This document shows positions 1 through 6,643 of a DNA stretch of 55,147 nucleotides, in pieces (the first letter of the stretch is position 1; each line of letters starts with the position of its first letter). The DNA comes from an uncultured Pseudomonadota bacterium (GTDB taxonomy: Bacteria; Pseudomonadota; Gammaproteobacteria; Steroidobacterales; Steroidobacteraceae): contig CADEFQ010000007.1 in assembly GCA_902826635.1 (NCBI GenBank), positions 3,274-58,420 of the forward strand, read 5' to 3'. The position numbers and the translations under genes were made by a program. Under the pieces are notes generated by a model. It was not told the origin of the DNA and did no database searches. It was given only the letters and a program-made list of their open reading frames with translations.

Positions 1-457
1 AGTGGCTGTGATACCAGTAGGTGCCGGACTGCCGAACGTTGAACCGGTAGAGATAAGACTCACCGGGCGCGATGCCGTCAAAACTGAGGCCCGGCACGCC
101 GTCCATGTTCGCGGGCAGCAACAGGCCGTGCCAGTGGATCGACGATGCCGCGCCGCGCAGCGTGTTCGCTACGCGCAAGGTGACGGTGTCGCCCTCGCGC
201 CAGCGCAGCGTGGGCGCCGGCAGGCTGTCGTTCACCGTGATCGCGTGGCGAGCGCGCCCGGTCAAGTTGACCGGCGATTCGCCGATCGTGAGATTGAATT
301 CGGTGCCCGTCAGCACCGGCGCAGCTTGGGTCACGTTTGCGGCGCGTGCCGCGGCGGGTCGCAGGCCGAGGCCTGCGAGTGCGCCACCCGCGGTGAGGCC
401 CTGCACGAAACGACGGCGCGAAAAGCCGGCAGCGAAGCCGGCGGAATCAGTCCACAT
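1..457 (-). CDS. copA: CopA-type multicopper oxidase, N-terminal part (runs off window)
   Basis: Only the first 152 codons are in the window. The product is a periplasmic multicopper oxidase of the copper-resistance CopA family, thought to oxidise or sequester Cu(I). Visible features are a Tat signal (S-R-R-R-F at residues 13-17, then a hydrophobic stretch ending in Ala-rich sequence near residue 40), a cupredoxin domain from about residue 50, and the first two copper-ligand motifs HWHG (108-111) and YWYHSH (147-152). The start at 457 is chosen because it places the twin arginines near the N-terminus. It lies 58 bases downstream of copL on the same strand, the usual copL-copA order. The ORF has no stop because the gene continues beyond base 1. 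Confidence 0.9.
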   Translation of the reverse strand, partial: MWTDSAGFAAGFSRRRFVQGLTAGGALAGLGLRPAAARAANVTQAAPVLTGTEFNLTIGESPVNLTGRARHAITVNDSLPAPTLRWREGDTVTLRVANTLRGAASSIHWHGLLLPANMDGVPGLSFDGIAPGESYLYRFNVRQSGTYWYHSH

Positions 458-515
458 GTAACACTCCACGAATCGAGACTCACGGTGGCCGCGTGCGCGG
501 CTGCAATGGCGAGAC

Positions 516-839
516 TCAGACGATTGGAGGTCGAATCGGTTCGGGAAGCGTAGGCGGGTAGTGGTCCGGCGACAGCGCGTGCATGTTGCCGACGTGCGGG
601 CCAACCGCAATGGGGGCATCGAGCAGAGCCGTCGGGGCGAAGGCGTGAGCGCAGTAACAACCGCCGTCGCCGCGCTTGCAGCAATCGGAGCCGCCGTGAT
701 CGGAGCGCTTCGGCGCTTCTTCCTGCGCATGGCAGGCACCTGCCGGGTCGGCCGCAGACGCCGCCGCCATCGTCCCGTTCAGGACGAGGACAGCACAGAG
801 CAGGAGCCGCGGCAGAAGAAACAGGAAACGCATGGGCAT
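516..839 (-). CDS. copL: CopL-family copper-responsive regulatory protein
   Basis: A 107-aa exported protein with a hydrophobic N-terminal signal (about residues 4-30) and a Cys/His-rich middle (CCKRG, CYCAHA, several His) that could bind copper. It ends in the R-P-P-I-V type tail typical of CopL proteins of Xanthomonas relatives. In that group copL is required for copper-induced expression of copA, which follows directly here. Two start codons are possible: ATG 839 (MPMRF) and ATG 833 (MRFLF); neither has a clear Shine-Dalgarno sequence. The role is inferred from family and position, since copper binding cannot be shown from sequence alone. Confidence 0.8.
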   Translation of the reverse strand: MPMRFLFLLPRLLLCAVLVLNGTMAAASAADPAGACHAQEEAPKRSDHGGSDCCKRGDGGCYCAHAFAPTALLDAPIAVGPHVGNMHALSPDHYPPTLPEPIRPPIV

Positions 840-843
840 CGAC

Positions 844-849
844 ACTATA
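844..849 (-). promoter_or_regulatory. Candidate -10 element for copLA
   Basis: TATAGT read on the minus strand, 4 bases before ATG 839 and 10 before ATG 833. No convincing -35 was found. If used, the transcript would be leaderless or nearly so. It is the only TATAAT-like hexamer in the 142 bases separating copL from the divergent oxidoreductase. Confidence 0.4.
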
Positions 850-981
850 GCGTAATCAGCGCAGGTCGCCGCCCGTCCGTCATGGACGTCACTCGACCTC
901 GCGGCGGCGTCGCTCGTCGCGTGCCGCTGGTCCGCCCGGTGCGGCGCGAGGAAAATCGCCGCGAGAAACGGAGGAGGTCGC

Positions 982-2094
982 ATGACTCGAAGAAGGAAGG
1001 CACTCAGTGCCGTGCTCGCCGTCGTGGCGCTCGCGGTGGCGTCGTTCATGCTGGTCGTGAGCCACGATTCACCGTGCAGCCCGGCGCCGACGCTCACCGG
1101 CAAAGCGACCATGAAGGCCATCGTCTATCGCTGCTACGGGTCGCCGGAGGTGCTGAAGCTCGAGGACGTCGAGAAGCCGACTCCCGGGGACGACGCGGTG
1201 CTCGTGAAGGTTCGCGCTGCCGCCGCCAACCCGCTCGACTGGCACTACATGCGCGGGAAGCCCTACGTCATGCGCCTGAGCGCCGGGCTGGGCGCGCCGA
1301 CCGATGCGAGCATGGGTGTCGATTTCGCCGGCACGGTCGAAGCGGTAGGCCGGCGCGTTACGCGCTTCAAACCAGGCGACGACGTGTTCGGCGGCAGGTC
1401 AGGCGCCTTCGGGGAATACGTCGTCGTTCGTGAAACACGAGCGATTGCGCTGAAACCGGCCAACGTGAGCTTCGAGCAGGCCGCTGCCGTGCCGATTGCT
1501 GCCGTCACCGCGCTGCAGGCCTTGCGGGACAAGGGAAATCTGCGCGCGGGGCAGCACGTACTGGTGAACGGCGCGTCGGGCGGCGTCGGCACATTCGCGG
1601 TGCAGATCGCCAAGACGATGGGCGCCAGCGTGACCGGTGTGTGCAGCACGCGCAATGTCGAGATGGTGCGCTCGCTCGGCGCCGATCATGTCATCGACTA
1701 CACGCGGGAGAACTTCACGCAGGGCGATCAGAAATACGACTTGATCATCGACACGGTCGGCACGCACTCGTTGCGGGCCTATCGGCAAGTCATGACTCCC
1801 GACGGCATTCTGGTCGGCGTCGGCAGCCTCGACTACGGCGATTACATCGGGCCGCTGTGGGGATTGTTCAAACGCATCCTGCTTTCGCCGTTCGTGAACC
1901 AGACGTTCGCGTCGATGCTTGCGGAGCTGAACCAGGAAGACCTCGAATTCCTCGCCGATCTCATGCGGGAGGGAAAGCTGACGCCCGTCATCGACCGGCG
2001 TTACAGCCTCAGCGAGGTGCCTGAAGCCATCCGGTATCTCGAAGAGGGTCACGCCAGGGGCAAGGTCGTGATCGAGGTTCAACCAGGCCGTTGA
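982..2094 (+). CDS. Signal-anchored NAD(P)-dependent MDR alcohol dehydrogenase / quinone oxidoreductase
   Basis: A 370-aa zinc-independent medium-chain dehydrogenase/reductase. The GroES-like domain begins at Met44 (MKAIVYRCYG) and the Rossmann glycine motif GASGGVG is at residues 197-203. The zinc-ligand cysteines of true alcohol dehydrogenases are absent, so quinone-oxidoreductase-like chemistry is most likely. Unusually, a basic start plus hydrophobic segment (residues about 7-26) precedes the enzyme, resembling a signal anchor. The start at 982 is supported by a strong GGAGGAGG at 970-977; the internal ATG at 1111 would give the classical cytosolic length. Substrate unknown. It is transcribed divergently from copL. 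Confidence 0.85.
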   Translation: MTRRRKALSAVLAVVALAVASFMLVVSHDSPCSPAPTLTGKATMKAIVYRCYGSPEVLKLEDVEKPTPGDDAVLVKVRAAAANPLDWHYMRGKPYVMRLSAGLGAPTDASMGVDFAGTVEAVGRRVTRFKPGDDVFGGRSGAFGEYVVVRETRAIALKPANVSFEQAAAVPIAAVTALQALRDKGNLRAGQHVLVNGASGGVGTFAVQIAKTMGASVTGVCSTRNVEMVRSLGADHVIDYTRENFTQGDQKYDLIIDTVGTHSLRAYRQVMTPDGILVGVGSLDYGDYIGPLWGLFKRILLSPFVNQTFASMLAELNQEDLEFLADLMREGKLTPVIDRRYSLSEVPEAIRYLEEGHARGKVVIEVQPGR

Positions 2095-2116
2095 GGCGCG
2101 TTATCGCCCGCAGAAA

Positions 2117-2124
2117 CCATTGCT
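2117..2124. repeat. Left 8-bp target-site duplication (CCATTGCT)
   Basis: CCATTGCT directly abuts the left inverted repeat of the transposon and is repeated exactly at 4445-4452. An 8-bp duplication is the normal product of IS1595-family insertion. It lies in the tail-to-tail intergenic region between the oxidoreductase gene and yceI. Confidence 0.95.
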
Positions 2125-2149
2125 GGCGACGTTTCACTTCACAGACCCA
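2125..2149 (+). repeat. Left terminal inverted repeat of the IS1595 element
   Basis: Begins GGCGACGTTTCACTT on the plus strand and matches the reverse complement of 4420-4444 at 22 of 25 positions; the mismatches are at 2130, 2140 and 2144. Similarity stops immediately outside 2125, where the target duplication begins. Confidence 0.95.
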
Positions 2150-2187
2150 CGCACAAGGACTAGCCCCGTGCCCGGTCTAACCGCCTC

Positions 2188-2349
2188 TCAGGGCTTGGGC
2201 TTAGCTGAAGTCTTCGCCTTGGGCGCGGCGACGCGCCGCAGGACGCGTTCAAAGGTGCTCGGCGACTCGTCAGCGCCCAGCTCGCGCGCCGTCTTGATGA
2301 AGCGCTCGGATTGGGCGGGATTGTCAGGCTTGGCGGGTTTTCGTTTCAC
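2188..2349 (-). CDS. 53-aa basic hypothetical protein (transposon passenger)
   Basis: A short lysine/arginine-rich protein starting at GTG 2349. The central part (SERFIKTARELGADESPSTF, residues 14-33) looks like an amphipathic helix followed by an acidic turn, and the C-terminus is a Pro/Lys/Ala tail. A stop codon lies four codons upstream of the GTG, so no longer start is possible. Its start faces that of the protease gene, 16 bases away, inside the transposon. I vaguely recall similar small proteins annotated as hypothetical in proteobacteria, but cannot assign a function. A partner, inhibitor or regulator of the protease is possible speculation. Confidence 0.65.
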   Translation of the reverse strand: MKRKPAKPDNPAQSERFIKTARELGADESPSTFERVLRRVAAPKAKTSAKPKP

Positions 2350-2365
2350 AATTGAGGTCTAGGTC

Positions 2366-3466
2366 GTGTCTATGTCAGTCACAAACGCTGCACAGTTTAC
2401 GCGGCTTTCAATGGATCAGATGCTCAGACCAGTCTGTAGGCAGGAACTGGCGTTCGACTATGTTTCCATTCCACGGCGTTCTGGCTCGGGTGTACCGTAC
2501 GCAAAAATCGTGGAAGTTGGTATGCCGAGAATCCCAGACGATCATCTCAGATGCGTTTTCTATCTGTACCCGTCGCGGGACGCAGCAGAACGTGGCGTGA
2601 AGCACGGGGGAACAGGTTTTCTTGTTATGCATGGAATGCCGCCACGGCTCTATGCAATTACCAATCATCATGTGGCTGTAAGGTCAGGATGCAGCGTCAT
2701 ACGCATAATGGCTGCGTCCAATCAGGCAGTTACGATCGAATTGGATCCTACGGATTGGGAGTTTCTTCCTGGGCGGGCGGATGTAGCCGCTGTGGACCTG
2801 ACGACCGATCATTCTCGGAATCAAATTCCCTTTTTCCCGCGCCAAGGGTTCCCATATCTCAGGGCCGTAGCGTCGAGTGATTTTGCGCTGGCAAACACAA
2901 TCGTTTCAGAGCATATCGGCCCCGGCGAAGACGTCTACATGATTGGTCGATTTCTGGACCACGACGGTGTGGACTTGAATATGCCGGCTGTACGTTTTGG
3001 TCACATCAGCACGATGGCCGCTCATATCAGGCAGCGGGATAACTACACCGGAGAGTGCTACACGATCGACATGCACTCGCGCTCCGGTTTCTCTGGTTCG
3101 CCGGTCTTTGCCTTTCGCACATTCGGCCAAGATTTGGTGGATGGCGGCATTCCACGGCTCAGAAAGCCGTTCTCGAATGAGCATTCGATTCTCAACTACA
3201 AGCCTGTGTTTAGGTTGCTCGGCATTCATTGCGGGCAATTTCCCGAGTCCATGCCGATTACGAGAATGCAAACCGAGGAATCCAGCTACGGAAAGGAATA
3301 CGTACAAGGATTGAGCGGCATGACGATAGTCGTGCCCGCGTGGGACATACTGGAATTGCTGAACATTCCAAAATTCGCCGTGCAGCGTGAGCATGACGAA
3401 GCGGAGTTCAGAAGGCAGCGCGGGCTGCCCATTCCGGAGGCTAAGCCTCCGGATCGCCGCCAATAA
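2366..3466 (+). CDS. Trypsin-like serine protease (transposon passenger)
   Basis: A 366-aa protein with a chymotrypsin/HtrA-type protease fold and no signal peptide, so probably cytoplasmic. The likely triad is His102 (ITNHHVA), Asp139 (RADVAAVDL) and Ser243 (SGFSGSPVF). No PDZ domain is evident. Residues about 250-366 carry no recognised motif. The start is GTG 2366 (GAGGT at 2354-2358) or ATG 2372. Base composition is markedly less GC-rich than the host genes. It converges on the transposase gene, one base separating the two stop codons, and diverges from the 53-aa gene. A host-conflict or target-cleaving role would be inference; the substrate is unknown. Confidence 0.8.
   Translation: MSMSVTNAAQFTRLSMDQMLRPVCRQELAFDYVSIPRRSGSGVPYAKIVEVGMPRIPDDHLRCVFYLYPSRDAAERGVKHGGTGFLVMHGMPPRLYAITNHHVAVRSGCSVIRIMAASNQAVTIELDPTDWEFLPGRADVAAVDLTTDHSRNQIPFFPRQGFPYLRAVASSDFALANTIVSEHIGPGEDVYMIGRFLDHDGVDLNMPAVRFGHISTMAAHIRQRDNYTGECYTIDMHSRSGFSGSPVFAFRTFGQDLVDGGIPRLRKPFSNEHSILNYKPVFRLLGIHCGQFPESMPITRMQTEESSYGKEYVQGLSGMTIVVPAWDILELLNIPKFAVQREHDEAEFRRQRGLPIPEAKPPDRRQ
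3433..3453. repeat. Hairpin at the convergent protease/transposase 3' ends
   Basis: Perfect 9-bp arms (TCCGGAGGC / GCCTCCGGA) around a TAA loop, within the last codons of the protease gene and just beyond the transposase stop. There is no U-tract on either strand, so it may act as a transcript end stabiliser or weak terminator. Confidence 0.5.
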
Positions 3467-3467
3467 G

Positions 3468-4379
3468 TCACCGATATGTCAGACGCTTGCCCTTCGCGCC
3501 CTGCACCGCAATCGCCGTGCGCTGAGCGTCGTTGATACCGAGTTTCGCGCGCGTGTTCATGCGGAAGTCGAACTCCGCGAGGTAGCGGTCAAGGTGGGCC
3601 TTATCCATGTGCTGGTAGGTGCCTACGAGACCGCGCTTGAAGATCGAGAAGAAGCCTTCCAGCGTGTTCGTATGCACATCGCCACGCACGTACTCGCGCT
3701 TGGAGTGATCGACGGATTCATGCTGCGACGGGCTCGGCATAACGAATCTGTAGGTCTGCGCACCGTCAGTAATGAGGCGCGAACGCTCGTCGAGATGCTT
3801 CGCCATCGCGCCACGGATGTTCTTGTCGTCCAAGTACATCGAGCGGATGTTGCCGCCGCGCTCGACAAGGGAGAAGACCTGCGGGGCGGGTTTGGCATTC
3901 AGACCAACGCCGGCAGCCTTGCGGGTCTTGGGCGACTTGGCAAGATAGGTTTCGTCGGCCTCGACCGTCACGCCTTCGCCGCCGAGCGGGCCGACATCGG
4001 CTGCCGGGGCCATCGCCAAACGGATGCGGTGCCCCATGTGCCATGCCGTCTTCATGCCGACGCTGAGCGTGCGCTGAAGCTGGCGGGTCGAGACGCCTTT
4101 CTTGCTGGAGCACATCAGGTAGATCGCCTGAAGCCACAGACGCAGGGGCGCGTGACTGTCCTCGAAGATGGTGCCCATCTTCACGGTAAAGGGCTTACGG
4201 CAGGCATAGCACTTGCGCAGGCCGATGCGCGTGGTCTTGCCCTTGAGGGCACCAATGCGCTCAGCGTCGCTGTTACCGCAGTGATGGCAGACCGGGCCGC
4301 CCGGCCAGAGAAGCGCCTCGACGTACTCGTAGGCGGCTTCTTCGTTGTGGAACTGCGGGGAATCCAGAACCGAGGGCAT
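3468..4379 (-). CDS. IS1595-family (ISXO2-like) transposase
   Basis: A 303-aa transposase. The N-terminal zinc ribbon has Cys31, Cys34, Cys57 and Cys60 (CHHC and CYAC), followed by a helix-turn-helix-like region. The RNase H-like catalytic domain shows Asp142 (VEADETY), Asp205 (ITDGAQTY) and Asn238/Glu241 (HTNTLEGFFS), as expected for the family. The start at 4379 is supported by AAGGAGA six bases upstream and by an excellent sigma70-type promoter. No frameshift or internal stop is seen, so it looks functional. It cuts and rejoins the terminal repeats at 2125-2149 and 4420-4444. Confidence 0.95.
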   Translation of the reverse strand: MPSVLDSPQFHNEEAAYEYVEALLWPGGPVCHHCGNSDAERIGALKGKTTRIGLRKCYACRKPFTVKMGTIFEDSHAPLRLWLQAIYLMCSSKKGVSTRQLQRTLSVGMKTAWHMGHRIRLAMAPAADVGPLGGEGVTVEADETYLAKSPKTRKAAGVGLNAKPAPQVFSLVERGGNIRSMYLDDKNIRGAMAKHLDERSRLITDGAQTYRFVMPSPSQHESVDHSKREYVRGDVHTNTLEGFFSIFKRGLVGTYQHMDKAHLDRYLAEFDFRMNTRAKLGINDAQRTAIAVQGAKGKRLTYR

Positions 4380-4402
4380 GACATCTCTCCTTGATGGGAG
4401 AA

Positions 4403-4431
4403 ATGCTACCCGTAGGGGCTGGGTATGTCAA
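4403..4431 (-). promoter_or_regulatory. Transposase promoter
   Basis: On the minus strand TTGACA (4431-4426), a 17-base spacer, then TAGCAT (4408-4403). The -35 hexamer lies inside the right terminal inverted repeat; the left repeat has TTCACA at the same place, one of its three differences. AAGGAGA at 4392-4386 serves the start codon at 4379. Confidence 0.8.
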
Positions 4432-4444
4432 GTGAAACATCGCC
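4420..4444 (-). repeat. Right terminal inverted repeat of the IS1595 element
   Basis: Read from 4444 downward on the minus strand it begins GGCGATGTTTCACTT and matches the left repeat at 22/25 positions. The inner half contains the TTGACA of the transposase promoter, so transposase bound at this end could shut off its own transcription. Confidence 0.95.
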
Positions 4445-4452
4445 CCATTGCT
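4445..4452. repeat. Right 8-bp target-site duplication (CCATTGCT)
   Basis: Exact copy of 2117-2124, immediately outside the right inverted repeat. Beyond it, 4453-4500 is AT-rich host intergenic sequence (with a CATAAT/ATTATG palindrome at 4456-4471) that belongs to the pre-insertion spacer, not the element. Confidence 0.95.
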
Positions 4453-4500
4453 TCGCATAATGTATATTATGTTAAATATTACATAGGCTTGGCGGACGAG

Positions 4501-4533
4501 CGCCAGGTGTCGTATCCCCTACGACACCTGGCG
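4501..4533. repeat. 14-bp perfect inverted repeat downstream of yceI
   Basis: Arms CGCCAGGTGTCGTA and TACGACACCTGGCG around a TCCCC loop, 28 bases beyond the yceI stop and outside the transposon. It would form a very stable RNA hairpin on either strand but has no U-tract. Possible roles are 3' end protection of the yceI transcript or a separator of the two convergent genes. Confidence 0.6.
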
Positions 4534-4561
4534 TGACTGCGCTATCGGTGCACAACCGGCC

Positions 4562-5155
4562 TCAATTCGCGCGTAGCGCCTCGACCTGGATCTGCAGCTC
4601 GACTTCCTGCTTGAACCCGTAAGCCGCGCCGTAGTCGACGCCGAAATCACTTCGCTTGAACTCGGCCGATGCGTCGGCGCCGCAGACTTCCCGCTTCGAT
4701 ACCGGATGCGGCTTGCACAGGAATTCGTCGATCTCGAGCGTGAGCGGCTTCGTCACGCCGTGCATCGTCAGGGTGCCGACGACCTTGCCCGGCTTGCCAT
4801 CTTCGAAGTCCTTCAGCTCGCCCTTGTAGACGGCCGTCGGGTACTTCGCGGCATCGAACATGTCCGCACTCAGCGCGTGTTCATTCAGTTTGTCGTTGCC
4901 GAAATCAATCGAAGCGACGTCGATCGTGACCTCGACCGTGCCGGTCTTGGCCGCCTTATCCAACGTGATCGTGCCCGAGGCCTTGTTGAACTTGCCGCGC
5001 CAGGTCGAGAGGCCACCCATGTGGTCGGCCTCGAAACTGGGGTGCGTATGATCCGGGTCGATCTGGTAGGTGACCGGTTCAGCGTACGCCCCCCCCGCCA
5101 GCCACAACGCGAACAGGCTGCCGCCGAGTGCGGCCTTCTTCGAAACTACTTGCAT
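4562..5155 (-). CDS. yceI: YceI-family periplasmic lipid-binding protein
   Basis: A 197-aa protein with a Sec signal peptide (cleavage probably after AYA, residue 25) followed by the YceI lipocalin-like barrel. Typical segments are [19 protein letters not shown] near the mature start and [14 protein letters not shown] further on. Family members bind isoprenoid-type lipids in the periplasm; the ligand here is unknown. ATG 5155 is preceded by AAGGAGAC. The start lies inside the preceding reductase gene, a 77-base overlap in a different frame, so the two are translationally coupled. It is the last gene of the pirin-reductase-yceI unit. Confidence 0.9.
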   Translation of the reverse strand: MQVVSKKAALGGSLFALWLAGGAYAEPVTYQIDPDHTHPSFEADHMGGLSTWRGKFNKASGTITLDKAAKTGTVEVTIDVASIDFGNDKLNEHALSADMFDAAKYPTAVYKGELKDFEDGKPGKVVGTLTMHGVTKPLTLEIDEFLCKPHPVSKREVCGADASAEFKRSDFGVDYGAAYGFKQEVELQIQVEALRAN

Positions 5156-5693
5156 GCATGTCTCCTTGAGCGCCCACGAGCGCGTCCATTAATTCTTCCA
5201 CGAGTCGGCCCGCCGTGCTGTCGGACAAGCCCCCTTCCGCATCGAACTTGTTCGCGGCCGAACCGACGATCACCTGCGGTCGCGTCAGCGTACGCGCGTC
5301 GAGCCCGAACAGGATCTGTCTCAGGTGATCCTGTGCACGGACTCCGCCCAGCATGCCGGGCGATGCGCTCATGATCGCGACCGGCTTGGCGGCGAACGGT
5401 GGCGGCGTGAGCCGCGACAGCCAATCGAGCGCATTCTTGAGCGCACCCGGTATCGAAAAATTGTACTCGGGCGTCACGATCAGCACACCATCGGCTGCCC
5501 GCACCTGCGCGGCGAGCCGTGCGATGGGCGCGGGCGTGCCGCCCGCGCGCAGGTCTTCGTCGTACATCGGCAGTCCGTGCAGCGTGACGATGTCTGTTTC
5601 GACGCCGGCCGGCGCAAGCTTCGCCGCAGCGTGCGCAAGTTTCGTGTTGAGCGATTCCTTGCGCAGGCTACCCGTGATCGCGAGCAGCTTCAT
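5079..5693 (-). CDS. NAD(P)H-dependent FMN reductase
   Basis: A 204-aa flavodoxin-fold enzyme of the NADPH-dependent FMN reductase/azoreductase family. The FMN phosphate loop is GSLRKESLN (residues 8-16) and the flavin-contacting motif [18 protein letters not shown] is near residues 74-91. It probably reduces quinones, azo compounds or chromate using NAD(P)H. The last 25 or so residues lie in the overlap with yceI and are Arg/Gly-rich, beyond the usual fold. The start overlaps the pirin stop by 4 bases, which makes operon expression with pirin likely. Confidence 0.88.
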   Translation of the reverse strand: MKLLAITGSLRKESLNTKLAHAAAKLAPAGVETDIVTLHGLPMYDEDLRAGGTPAPIARLAAQVRAADGVLIVTPEYNFSIPGALKNALDWLSRLTPPPFAAKPVAIMSASPGMLGGVRAQDHLRQILFGLDARTLTRPQVIVGSAANKFDAEGGLSDSTAGRLVEELMDALVGAQGDMHASSFEEGRTRRQPVRVVAGGGGVR

Positions 5694-6568
5694 GCGAACC
5701 TCCCGGAGCTGTAGTCATCGACTGCCTGCACGATCTGTGCGCGCGAGTTCATCACGAACGGCCCGTACTTCACCACCGGTTCGCGAAGCGGGCGGCCCGC
5801 GACCAGGATGAACCGCGTCGCCGCGAGTGCTGCCGTGACGCTCACGAGATCGCCCTGCGAGAGTACTGCCAGGTCTCCGCGAATCGCGTCGCCAGCGCGA
5901 GCGCCGATTTTCGCCTGACCCTCGAACACGTAGAGGAAGGCGCTGTGGTCGCTTGCCAGCGCGTGCTCGAAGGACGCGCCTTTGGGCAGCGACACGTCGA
6001 AGTACAACGGGTCGGTCGCGATGCCCTCCACGGGGCCGCGCGTCACGGTGCCCGTCACATCGACGTAGTCGCCCGCGATCACACGCACTTCGGTGCCGTT
6101 CGCGCTCCGCACGCGCGGAATGCGCTCCGGCGCGATGTCCTGATACCGGGGTGCCGTCATCTTGTCCTTCGCGGGCAGATTCACCCACAGCTGGAAGCCC
6201 CGCATGTGGCCTTCTTCCTGCTCGGGCATTTCGGAATGGATGATGCCGCGACCGGCCGTCATCCACTGCACGCTGCCGGGTACGAGCAAGCCCTCGTTGC
6301 CCTGGTTGTCGCGGTGGCGCATGCGCCCCTCGAGCATGTAGGTCACGGTCTCGAAGCCGCGATGCGGGTGGCTGGGAAAGCCGCCGATATAATCGGCGGA
6401 CGAGTCCGAACCGAACTCGTCGAGCAGCAGGAACGGATCGAGATCCGCGAGTGCTCGCCCGCCGATCACGCGCGTGAGCTTCACGCCGTCACCATCGCTG
6501 GTCGCCTGGCCGCGCACGAGCTGCGCGATCTCCCGGATCCCGGTTTCGGTCTGGCTGAGGTTTGTCAT
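5690..6568 (-). CDS. Pirin-family bicupin protein
   Basis: A 292-aa double cupin. The N-terminal cupin keeps the pirin metal ligands His67, His69, His111 and Glu113 (HPHRGFETVTY and GIIHSEMPE). Some bacterial pirins have quercetin 2,3-dioxygenase activity or act as redox-sensitive regulators; the role here is not determinable. ATG 6568 is the family start; longer in-frame extensions would run into the LysR gene. It leads a pirin-reductase-yceI operon and is divergent from a LysR regulator, which probably controls it. TACAGT lies 7 bases before the ATG and no Shine-Dalgarno is visible. Confidence 0.9.
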   Translation of the reverse strand: MTNLSQTETGIREIAQLVRGQATSDGDGVKLTRVIGGRALADLDPFLLLDEFGSDSSADYIGGFPSHPHRGFETVTYMLEGRMRHRDNQGNEGLLVPGSVQWMTAGRGIIHSEMPEQEEGHMRGFQLWVNLPAKDKMTAPRYQDIAPERIPRVRSANGTEVRVIAGDYVDVTGTVTRGPVEGIATDPLYFDVSLPKGASFEHALASDHSAFLYVFEGQAKIGARAGDAIRGDLAVLSQGDLVSVTAALAATRFILVAGRPLREPVVKYGPFVMNSRAQIVQAVDDYSSGRFA

Positions 6569-6643
6569 GGGACGCACTGTACCGCCGCGCTCCGCTTCCT
6601 CCAGCCACCGGCAGCCGAAACCGCAGTTCGGTAGAATCGAACG
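6569..6643. promoter_or_regulatory. Divergent pirin / LysR promoter region
   Basis: A 75-base spacer between two start codons. On the minus strand TACAGT (6581-6576) is 7 bases before the pirin ATG; on the plus strand TAGAAT (6632-6637) is 6 bases before the LysR ATG. Neither gene has a recognisable Shine-Dalgarno, so both may be leaderless. LysR regulators normally bind such divergent spacers, but I could not pick a clear T-N11-A box. Confidence 0.5.

Larger units (their letters stand above)
2125..4444 (-). mobile_element. IS1595-family transposon with passenger genes (2320 bp)
   Basis: A complete element, bounded by 25-bp terminal inverted repeats (22/25 identical) and an exact 8-bp target duplication. 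It contains a zinc-ribbon DDE transposase (3468-4379), a trypsin-like protease (2366-3466) and a 53-aa basic protein (2188-2349). The interior, especially the protease gene, is clearly lower in GC than the flanks, suggesting a foreign origin. Some IS1595 members are known to carry passenger genes; here they fill more than half the element. Intact ends, intact transposase and a perfect duplication suggest recent insertion and possible activity. Removing the element would rejoin a host intergenic region of about 140 bases. Confidence 0.95.

Noticed and set aside
2120..2362. A plus-strand 80-codon open frame left of the protease
   Set aside because: It begins in the left inverted repeat and lies antisense to the 53-aa gene, whose composition and Lys/Arg-rich tail look more like real coding sequence.
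2366..3466. Protease as an ordinary host chromosomal gene
   Set aside because: It lies inside the matched inverted repeats and has lower GC than all host genes around it.
4456..4533. AT-rich palindrome and 14-bp hairpin as the right end of the transposon
   Set aside because: The inverted repeat and target duplication fix the end at 4444; these structures are in the host spacer next to yceI.
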